Shown here piece by piece: positions 6,848 to 11,644 of a stretch of DNA of 11,644 nucleotides. The stretch comes from an uncultured Mailhella sp. (GTDB taxonomy: Bacteria > Desulfobacterota > Desulfovibrionia > Desulfovibrionales > Desulfovibrionaceae), in NCBI GenBank assembly GCA_944324625.1, contig CALUWZ010000041.1:1-11644 (forward strand), written 5' to 3'. The number at the start of each line of letters is the position of its first letter. Positions within the stretch are counted from its first letter, which is position 1. Both the position numbers and the translations under genes were made by a program. The notes under the pieces were generated by a model, which saw only the letters and a list, made by a program, of their open reading frames with translations, made no database searches and was not told the DNA's origin.

Positions 6848-7186
6848 ATGGAATCTAAAGCAATTGCAAAGTATCAACGCGTATCTCCTCGTAAGACCCG
6901 TCTCGTTGCTCAAAACGTTAAGGGCTTACCGGTAGAAGACGCATTGAACATGCTTAAATTCACGCCTAATAAACCAGCTGGTGTTTTATATGGTGTGGTT
7001 CGTTCAGCTTTGGCTAATGCAAGCCAACTGCCAAGCATCGACGTTGACTCTATGATTGTCAAAGACATCATTGTGAACGAAGGTCCCACTTGGAAGCGCT
7101 TCATGCCACGCTCACAAGGCCGTGCAATGCACATTCGCAAACGCACCAGCCACATCACCGTAATTTTAGCGGAAGGACAGGAGTAA
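6848..7186 (+). CDS. rplV: 50S ribosomal protein L22
   Basis: L22 (112 residues) binds all 23S domains, and its beta-hairpin lines the exit tunnel, where changes give macrolide resistance in other bacteria. The N-terminal half begins [20 protein letters not shown], and the hairpin region is seen in [20 protein letters not shown] followed by RTSHITVIL. The start is fixed by homology. The ribosome site is weak, only GGGT at 6837-6840 seven bases upstream, unlike the strong AGGAG of its neighbours, so it may rely on coupling from rpsS 12 bases before. Confidence 0.98.
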   Translation: MESKAIAKYQRVSPRKTRLVAQNVKGLPVEDALNMLKFTPNKPAGVLYGVVRSALANASQLPSIDVDSMIVKDIIVNEGPTWKRFMPRSQGRAMHIRKRTSHITVILAEGQE

Positions 7187-7190
7187 GGCT

Positions 7191-7832
7191 ATGGGTCAAA
7201 AAGTACATCCTTACGGCTTCCGGCTCGGATATAATAAAAACTGGCTTTCTCGCTGGTACAGCAAAAAAGATTATGCTTCCTTTGTTTTCGAAGATCACAA
7301 AATCCGCAAACATGTGAAGAAACTTTTGTACGCAGCTGGAATTTCCAAAATTGAGATTGAACGCTTCGGCGATAAAATCCGCCTTATTCTTTCCACCGCA
7401 CGCCCCGGTATCATTATCGGCCGCAAAGGTGCTGAAATCGAAAAACTCCGCGGTGATCTCAAGAAAAAATTCGGCCGTGAATTTGCACTTGAAGTTAATG
7501 AAATTCGTCGCCCCGAAATCGACGCCCAATTGGTAGCAGAAAGCATCGGTGCTCAGCTTGAACGCCGCGTCGCTTTCAGACGTGCTATGAAACGCACTGT
7601 TACCATGGCCCGCAAATTCGGTGCTGAAGGTATCAAAGTTACAGCCGGCGGCCGTTTGGCAGGTGCAGAAATTGCACGTTCCGAATGGTATCGTGACGGC
7701 CGTGTGCCTTTGCAGACCCTTCGTGCAGACATTGACTACGGATTTGCCGAAGCTAGCACCACCTATGGTATCATCGGTATCAAAGTGTGGATCTACAAAG
7801 GCGAAATCCTTGACAAAGAGGTGGAACAATAA
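7191..7832 (+). CDS. rpsC: 30S ribosomal protein S3
   Basis: S3 (213 residues; E. coli has 233) lies at the mRNA entry side of the small-subunit head and contributes to mRNA unwinding. It starts [18 protein letters not shown], has a type II KH domain with the GRKG loop at 77-80 ([14 protein letters not shown]), and the family C-terminal domain [20 protein letters not shown] then [15 protein letters not shown]. The shorter length is a shorter C-terminal tail, as in many bacteria. AGGAG at 7179-7183 lies inside the last codons of rplV, and the start is four bases after the rplV stop. The TAA shares its last base with the rplP ATG (TAATG). Confidence 0.98.
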   Translation: MGQKVHPYGFRLGYNKNWLSRWYSKKDYASFVFEDHKIRKHVKKLLYAAGISKIEIERFGDKIRLILSTARPGIIIGRKGAEIEKLRGDLKKKFGREFALEVNEIRRPEIDAQLVAESIGAQLERRVAFRRAMKRTVTMARKFGAEGIKVTAGGRLAGAEIARSEWYRDGRVPLQTLRADIDYGFAEASTTYGIIGIKVWIYKGEILDKEVEQ

Positions 7833-8248
7833 TGCTTGCGCCAAAAAGAATTAAATTCCGTAAATGGCAGAAAGGCCGTTTGCGTGGTCCTGCTACTCGT
7901 GGTGCTACCGTTGCTTTCGGTGACATCGGTTTGAAAGCGGTGGAACATGGCAAGCTCTCCAGCCAACAAATCGAAGCGGCCCGTATCGCTATGATGCGTC
8001 ACATTCGCCGTGGCGGTAAAGTTTGGATTCGTGTGTTCCCCGACCATCCAGTTACTGCAAAGCCTCTTGAAACCCGTCAAGGCAGCGGTAAAGGTTCTCC
8101 GGTGGGCTGGTGCGCACCTGTAAAACCCGGCCGCGTTCTTTACGAAATCAAGGGAGTTGACCTTGAACTTGCAAAAACAGCTTTGATCCGCGCTTCCCAC
8201 AAGCTTCCCATCAAAACTGTGATTGTAACCAGAGAAGGGGCTTTCTAA
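7832..8248 (+). CDS. rplP: 50S ribosomal protein L16
   Basis: L16 (138 residues) sits near the A-site tRNA elbow and organises the central region of the large subunit. It starts [16 protein letters not shown] and carries [20 protein letters not shown] and the conserved loop [21 protein letters not shown]82 in that loop matches the E. coli arginine that is hydroxylated. The start codon overlaps the rpsC stop by one base (TAATG), with GAGGTGG (about 7818-7824) as ribosome site, so re-initiation coupling is likely. The rpmC start follows after one base. Confidence 0.98.
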   Translation: MLAPKRIKFRKWQKGRLRGPATRGATVAFGDIGLKAVEHGKLSSQQIEAARIAMMRHIRRGGKVWIRVFPDHPVTAKPLETRQGSGKGSPVGWCAPVKPGRVLYEIKGVDLELAKTALIRASHKLPIKTVIVTREGAF

Positions 8249-8249
8249 T

Positions 8250-8444
8250 ATGAAAATGACAGAAATTCGTGAATTGAGCGAAAAAGATTTGAAAGAAAAA
8301 TTGACGGCTCTCCGTCAGGAACTTTTCAATCTTCGTTTTCAACATGCAACTGCACAGCTTGAAAAAACTGCCTCAATTCCTGCCACCAAAAAAGATATTG
8401 CCCGTGTTCTGACTGTTATGTCAGAAAAAGGCATTAAGGCATAG
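8250..8444 (+). CDS. rpmC: 50S ribosomal protein L29
   Basis: L29 (64 residues) is a small two-helix protein beside L23 at the tunnel exit. The helical hairpin is clear: [20 protein letters not shown], then FRFQ-type [13 protein letters not shown] and the second helix with [17 protein letters not shown] codons lie at 8250 and 8256. The purine-rich GAAGGGG ending at 8240 is nine bases from the first and fifteen from the second, favouring 8250. It is one base after the rplP stop and eight before rpsQ. Confidence 0.97.
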   Translation: MKMTEIRELSEKDLKEKLTALRQELFNLRFQHATAQLEKTASIPATKKDIARVLTVMSEKGIKA

Positions 8445-8452
8445 GAGCGTGT

Positions 8453-8719
8453 ATGAATAGCGCAATCGAACAGCGCAAGGGCAGAACGCTCGTAGGTATC
8501 GTTATTAGCGATAAGAGCGACAAAACCATTGTTGTGCGTGTAGAAACGCTGGTAAAACATCCCCGTTTGGGCAAATATGTGCGCCGCCGCAAAAAATGCA
8601 CCGCACATGACCCCATGAATGAATGCGGCATCGGCGATAAAGTTAAAATTGTTGAATACAGACCAATGAGCCGCAACAAACGCTGGCACTTAGTGTCTGT
8701 GCTTGAGAAAGCTATCTAA
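8453..8719 (+). CDS. rpsQ: 30S ribosomal protein S17
   Basis: S17 (88 residues) is an OB-fold primary binder of the 5' domain of 16S rRNA. It shows GRTLVGIVISDKSDKTIVVR, the basic loop HPRLGKYVRRRKKC, and the signature GDKVKIVEYRPMS (61-73). AGGAG (8443-8447) overlaps the rpmC stop and lies five bases from the ATG. In E. coli this is the last gene of the S10 operon. Here too the cluster is interrupted only at this point, by a 113-base gap holding a long hairpin. Confidence 0.98.
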   Translation: MNSAIEQRKGRTLVGIVISDKSDKTIVVRVETLVKHPRLGKYVRRRKKCTAHDPMNECGIGDKVKIVEYRPMSRNKRWHLVSVLEKAI

Positions 8720-8720
8720 G

Positions 8721-8818
8721 CCTAAAAAAAATTTTTCTTTCACGCATATTTTTGCTTTTCTTTTTCAAAGAATTAGCATAGTATGCGTGAAGAAAATTTT
8801 TTAGGACTGATTTTTTTT
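8721..8818 (+). terminator. Long hairpin plus T-run at the S10/spc junction
   Basis: The left arm 8721-8748 (CCTA8T5CTTTCACGCATA) pairs with the right arm 8782-8805 (TATGCGTGAAGA4T6AGG) through about 24 base pairs with only four bulged bases. The core CACGCATA/TATGCGTG (8741-8748/8782-8789) is perfect. The 33-base loop folds further: TGCT/AGCA encloses TTCTTT/AAAGAA. Thus 8721-8805 is one nested hairpin, followed after five bases by eight Ts (8811-8818). The rplN ribosome site GAGG (8821-8824) comes right after. This looks like a terminator or attenuator separating the two operon halves. The T-run is not flush with the stem, so strong termination is uncertain, and the structure might instead be a processing or stability element. 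Confidence 0.5.
8752..8779 (+). promoter_or_regulatory. Weak candidate spc promoter inside the junction hairpin
   Basis: TTGCTT (8752-8757) and TAGCAT (8774-8779) are 16 bases apart and resemble -35 and -10 boxes at three and four of six positions. If real, transcription would start near 8786 and rplN would have a leader of about 45 nt. A promoter between rpsQ and rplN is known in E. coli, which is the main reason to list it. The sequence match alone is not better than chance in such AT-rich DNA. Confidence 0.2.
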
Positions 8819-8832
8819 AAGAGGAATAAGCC

Positions 8833-9201
8833 ATGATTCAAGTAGAATCTCGACTTCAAGTGGCGGATAACTCCGGTGCCAAAGAAGTGGCTTGCATTAA
8901 AGTTCTCGGCGGTTCTCATCGCCGTTACGCTTCCGTAGGTGACATCATTGTTGTTTCCGTAAAGGACGCAATGCCTCACGCTAAGGTTAAAAAAGGCGAC
9001 GTTATGCAGGCTGTTATCGTTCGTACCGCTAAAGAGGTTCGCCGTACAGATGGTTCCTATATCAAATTCGACACCAACGCAGCCGTGCTTCTTTCCAAGC
9101 AAGGTGAACCCGTAGGCACCCGTATTTTCGGACCCGTAGCCCGTGAACTGCGCGCTATGAACTTCATGAAAATCGTGTCCCTTGCGCCTGAAGTGTTGTA
9201 G
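8833..9201 (+). CDS. rplN: 50S ribosomal protein L14
   Basis: L14 (122 residues, the standard length) forms part of the intersubunit bridges and is the binding site of the silencing factor RsfS. Typical parts are [33 protein letters not shown] and [16 protein letters not shown], with the C-terminal [24 protein letters not shown] (8821-8824) lies eight bases before the ATG, immediately after the T-run of the junction hairpin. It is the first gene of the spc half. Confidence 0.99.
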   Translation: MIQVESRLQVADNSGAKEVACIKVLGGSHRRYASVGDIIVVSVKDAMPHAKVKKGDVMQAVIVRTAKEVRRTDGSYIKFDTNAAVLLSKQGEPVGTRIFGPVARELRAMNFMKIVSLAPEVL

Positions 9202-9213
9202 GAGCATAGTGTT

Positions 9214-9537
9214 ATGAATAATTATCGTATTCGCAAAGGTGACGTTGTAAAAGTTATCACCGGCAAAGACGCAGAAGTTGGCAAAGTAGGCAAGGTTTTG
9301 AAAATCTTGAAGAAATCCGACCGTGTACTGGTTGAAAAAGTTAACATGGCAAAACGCCACGTAAAACCCAACCCATACAAACGCGAACCCGGCGGTATTG
9401 TTGACAAAGAAATGCCCATTCATATTTCCAACGTAATGGTTGTTTGCCAATCCTGCCAAACTCCCACTCGCGTAGGCTACAGAATGGAAAACGACAAAAA
9501 AGTTCGCTTCTGCAAGAAGTGTAACAAAACTCTCTAG
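9214..9537 (+). CDS. rplX: 50S ribosomal protein L24, cysteine-containing form
   Basis: L24 (107 residues) is one of the two assembly-initiating large-subunit proteins. The N-terminal KOW motif is seen in [20 protein letters not shown], followed by [11 protein letters not shown] and [16 protein letters not shown]. The C-terminal part has two CxxC pairs, C78/C81 (CQSC) and C100/C103 (CKKC), a likely zinc-ribbon site. Some bacterial L24 proteins have it, while E. coli and Bacillus L24 do not. AGGAG (9200-9204) overlaps the rplN stop and gives a 9-base spacing. Confidence 0.97.
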   Translation: MNNYRIRKGDVVKVITGKDAEVGKVGKVLKILKKSDRVLVEKVNMAKRHVKPNPYKREPGGIVDKEMPIHISNVMVVCQSCQTPTRVGYRMENDKKVRFCKKCNKTL

Positions 9538-9548
9538 AAGGTGCTTTG

Positions 9549-10088
9549 ATGAGCCGTCTTGAATCTATTTACAGAGACAAAGTTGTTCCGGTATTGCAAA
9601 AAGAATTTAATTATAAATCTTCCATGCAGGTTCCTGGAATTGAAAAGATCTCTTTGAATATCGGCCTTGGTTCCATGAGTCAGAACAACAAGGTGATTGA
9701 AGAAGCAGTTCAAGAATTGTCAGCCATTGCTGGCCAAAAAGCAGTCGTAACCCGCGCAAAAAAATCCATTGCAGCATTCAAACTCCGTGAAGGCATGCCC
9801 ATCGGCGTACGCGTAACTCTCCGCAAAGACCGTATGTGGGACTTCCTGGATAAGCTCATGAATTTTGCTTTGCCGCGCGTTCGTGACTTCCGTGGTATTC
9901 CTGACCGTGGTTTTGACGGTCGCGGAAATTTTACTCTTGGTATTAAAGAGCATATGATTTTCCCTGAAATGGAATCTGATCGTATCGAAAACAACAAAGG
10001 TCTCAATATCACTATTGTTACAACCGCAACCACGGACAAGGAAGGCAAAATGTTGCTCGAGCAACTTGGTATGCCTTTCCGTAAGTAA
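9549..10088 (+). CDS. rplE: 50S ribosomal protein L5
   Basis: L5 (179 residues) binds 5S rRNA together with L18 and contacts P-site tRNA. It begins [20 protein letters not shown] and contains [20 protein letters not shown] and [21 protein letters not shown] placed the start at ATG 9549 rather than the in-frame TTG at 9546, because AAGG (9538-9541) is better spaced for the ATG and ATG is the stronger codon. The length matches the family. It follows rplX by 11 bases. Confidence 0.98.
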   Translation: MSRLESIYRDKVVPVLQKEFNYKSSMQVPGIEKISLNIGLGSMSQNNKVIEEAVQELSAIAGQKAVVTRAKKSIAAFKLREGMPIGVRVTLRKDRMWDFLDKLMNFALPRVRDFRGIPDRGFDGRGNFTLGIKEHMIFPEMESDRIENNKGLNITIVTTATTDKEGKMLLEQLGMPFRK

Positions 10089-10099
10089 GGAGTTAGAGT

Positions 10100-10285
10100 A
10101 TGTCCCGTACTGCTCTTGAAGTAAAAGCTACCCGCAAACCAAAATTCTCTACTCGTGGTTACAATCGTTGTCCTATTTGCGGTCGTCCACGAAGCTATAT
10201 GCGTCATTTTGGTTTATGCCGTATTTGTTTCAGAAAAATGGCACTCCAAGGCGAATTGCCCGGAGTACGTAAATCAAGCTGGTAA
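10100..10285 (+). CDS. rpsN: 30S ribosomal protein S14, zinc-binding (type Z)
   Basis: S14 (61 residues) is a late-assembling protein of the small-subunit head. This is the short C+ form with C24, C27, C40 and C43 in CPIC and CRIC, which bind zinc, unlike the roughly 100-residue cysteine-free form of E. coli. The C-terminus [15 protein letters not shown] is typical. Organisms with the C+ form sometimes carry a second, zinc-free S14 elsewhere for zinc starvation; none is in this window. AGGAG (10088-10092) overlaps the rplE stop with a 7-base spacing. Confidence 0.98.
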   Translation: MSRTALEVKATRKPKFSTRGYNRCPICGRPRSYMRHFGLCRICFRKMALQGELPGVRKSSW

Positions 10286-10311
10286 TCAGCAATATATTTA
10301 GGAGAAATCCC

Positions 10312-10689
10312 ATGACCGATCCCATTGCCGATATGCTTACGCGTATCCGCAACGCACACATGGCCCTTCATAAGGAAGTAAGTGTGCCGCGCTCGAAGAT
10401 GAAGGAAGCTTTAGCTACCATCCTCAAGCAGGAAGGCTATGTGGAAGATGTTAAGGTTGAAGACCGCGACATCACCATTGAGCTAAAGTATGTCAAAGGC
10501 CGCCCTGCGATTAACGGTTTGCGCCGCATCAGCAAACCCGGTCGCCGCATTTATGTAAACGCTCACCACATTCCACGCGTTCAAAACGGACTTGGTATTT
10601 GTATTTTGTCTACCTCCAAAGGTGTGCTCGACGGTGCAAGTGCTCTTGAACGTAACAGCGGTGGAGAACTTCTTTGTGAAGTTTGGTAA
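10312..10689 (+). CDS. rpsH: 30S ribosomal protein S8
   Basis: S8 (125 residues) binds the 16S rRNA central domain. In E. coli it is the translational repressor of the spc operon, acting near the rplE start. It starts [20 protein letters not shown], has [20 protein letters not shown] in the middle, and the signature [16 protein letters not shown] followed by GGELLCEVW at the end. AGGAG (10300-10304) lies seven bases before the ATG. The gap to rpsN is 26 bases. I found no obvious S8-binding mimic near the rplE start, but did not fold it. Confidence 0.98.
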   Translation: MTDPIADMLTRIRNAHMALHKEVSVPRSKMKEALATILKQEGYVEDVKVEDRDITIELKYVKGRPAINGLRRISKPGRRIYVNAHHIPRVQNGLGICILSTSKGVLDGASALERNSGGELLCEVW

Positions 10690-10718
10690 GCCAACATACT
10701 TAGCAAGGTGGAATTACA

Positions 10719-11264
10719 ATGTCTAGAATTGGTAAATTGCCCGTCACTCTGCCAAAAGGCGTAGAAGTGAAATTGGGTCAAGATATAGTGGAAGTAAAAG
10801 GACCTAAAGGTTCTTTGACAACTCCGCTTTGTGACCTTTTGAATTACGACGTTACTGCAGAAGCCGTAACCATTACTCGTAAAAATACCGAAGACAGAGC
10901 TACTGCACAGCAGCACGGTCTTCGCCGTACCCTTCTTGCAAACTGCGTTGAAGGCGTAACAAAAGGTTTTTCAAAAACTTTGGAAGTTGTAGGCGTAGGT
11001 TACAAAGTTGCTGTTAAAGGCAATATCGTCGAACTTGCTCTCGGTTTTTCACATCCAGTTATTGTTGAACTTCCAAAAGGTATTGAAGCTAAAGCGGAAG
11101 GTACAAAGCTCACCATTTCCGGTATCGACAAAGAACTCGTCGGTGAAATGTGCGCTAAAATTCGTCGTTTGCGCAAACCTGAACCTTACAAAGGCAAGGG
11201 CGTAAAATACGAAAATGAAATTATTCGTCGCAAAGCCGGTAAGTCCGGTGGTAAGGGCAAATAG
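10719..11264 (+). CDS. rplF: 50S ribosomal protein L6
   Basis: L6 (181 residues) lies near the factor-binding centre and the sarcin-ricin loop. The two related domains are visible: [20 protein letters not shown] with [12 protein letters not shown], then EVVGVGYKV and the second repeat with [20 protein letters not shown]. The C-terminal signature [20 protein letters not shown] is intact. AAGGTGG (10705-10711) is the ribosome site. The 29-base gap from rpsH is the largest inside the spc half. Confidence 0.98.
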   Translation: MSRIGKLPVTLPKGVEVKLGQDIVEVKGPKGSLTTPLCDLLNYDVTAEAVTITRKNTEDRATAQQHGLRRTLLANCVEGVTKGFSKTLEVVGVGYKVAVKGNIVELALGFSHPVIVELPKGIEAKAEGTKLTISGIDKELVGEMCAKIRRLRKPEPYKGKGVKYENEIIRRKAGKSGGKGK

Positions 11265-11275
11265 GGGTAATAGAT

Positions 11276-11635
11276 ATGATGCTTTCTAAAAATGAAGTTC
11301 GCATGAAGCGCAAAATCCGCATTCGTAAGCGACTCACCGGCACATCTGAACGCCCTCGTTTGGTGGTGTTCCGCTCTAATTTGCATATTTATGCCCAAAT
11401 TATTGATGATATGACTGGTTCAACTTTGGCACAGGTTTCTACTTTGACCCTTTCCAAAAACGGCGAAAAAGTAGCTTGCAACAAAGCAGGTGCAGAAAAA
11501 GTTGGTAAAGAAGTTGCTCGCGTTGCGCTTGAAAAAAACATTAAACAAGTTGTTTTTGACCGCAATGGTTACCTCTATCACGGACGCATCAAAGCCGTTG
11601 CAGACGGTGCCCGTGAAGGTGGTCTCGAGTTCTAA
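11276..11635 (+). CDS. rplR: 50S ribosomal protein L18
   Basis: L18 (119 residues) carries 5S rRNA into the large subunit with L5. The basic N-terminus ([18 protein letters not shown]) is followed by [20 protein letters not shown] and the C-terminal [20 protein letters not shown] and REGGLEF. Two adjacent ATGs, 11276 and 11279, could start it. AGGGG (11263-11267) is 8 and 11 bases away respectively, slightly favouring the first. The TAA at 11633-11635 shares its last base with the next ATG. Confidence 0.97.
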   Translation: MMLSKNEVRMKRKIRIRKRLTGTSERPRLVVFRSNLHIYAQIIDDMTGSTLAQVSTLTLSKNGEKVACNKAGAEKVGKEVARVALEKNIKQVVFDRNGYLYHGRIKAVADGAREGGLEF

Positions 11636-11644
11636 TGGACAGCC
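11635..11644 (+). CDS. rpsE: Start of the next gene, probably ribosomal protein S5 (cut by window edge)
   Basis: An ATG at 11635-11637 overlaps the rplR stop as TAATG, the same arrangement as rpsC/rplP, and GAAGGTGG in the last codons of rplR could serve as its ribosome site. Only three codons (Met-Asp-Ser) are visible. The call rests on the conserved order L6-L18-S5 of spc clusters, not on protein sequence. Confidence 0.6.

Noticed and set aside
8721..8805. Miniature inverted-repeat transposable element
   Set aside because: The inverted arms would fit, but there is no target-site duplication in the flanks (CTAAG against ACTGA) and no second copy in the window. Regulatory hairpin is the simpler reading.
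4140..9459. Several long minus-strand open frames (about 168-229 codons) opposite rplC, rplD, rplB, rpsC and rplN-rplX
   Set aside because: They lie exactly antisense to conserved ribosomal protein genes, have Phe/Cys/Val-rich translations with no known family look, and arise from the codon bias of the sense genes.
4107..9551. Upstream alternative starts: GTG 4107 for rplC, ATG 5408 for rplW, TTG 9546 for rplE
   Set aside because: Each lacks a properly spaced ribosome site, while the start a few codons downstream has one and matches the usual protein N-terminus.

Overview
This window is dominated by the conserved S10-spc ribosomal protein cluster of a Gram-negative-type bacterium. All genes run on the + strand in canonical order: rpsJ-rplC-rplD-rplW-rplB-rpsS-rplV-rpsC-rplP-rpmC-rpsQ | rplN-rplX-rplE-rpsN-rpsH-rplF-rplR, then the first bases of rpsE. 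The mix of features (zinc-type S14, L24 with two CxxC pairs, a GluQ-type synthetase and a HemW-like radical SAM protein, moderate GC with AT-rich spacers) and the general look of the proteins suggest a deltaproteobacterium of the Desulfovibrio group. That placement is inference from remembered families, not from a search.

Layout. Bases 1-183 are an open + strand frame cut by the window edge, of unknown identity. Bases 184-430 are AT-rich spacer. Bases 431-3129 hold two minus-strand genes, transcribed hemW-like then gluQ, 71 bases apart. Bases 3130-3789 are a 660-base divergent spacer with an excellent sigma70-type promoter (TTGACA-17-TATTTA), giving an rpsJ leader of about 540 nt full of hairpins. 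Bases 3790-8719 are the S10 part and 8833-11635 the spc part. Every gap inside the cluster is 29 bases or less, or a 1-base overlap, except the 113-base rpsQ-rplN gap. That gap is almost filled by one long imperfect hairpin followed by eight Ts.

How it works together. The r-proteins are co-transcribed and translated from tightly spaced Shine-Dalgarno sites to build both ribosomal subunits. The interesting parts are non-coding. The rpsJ leader holds three compact hairpins just after the predicted transcription start, a pair of competing helices ending in a T-run (attenuator-like), and a final hairpin that presents the rpsJ Shine-Dalgarno. The S10/spc junction hairpin looks like operon punctuation. 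In the minus-strand pair, the HemW-like protein carries a long insertion between its iron-sulfur motif and GGGTP motif.

Most of the window is ordinary housekeeping DNA. I see no mobile element, CRISPR array, tRNA or rRNA, and no clear novel multi-gene system.
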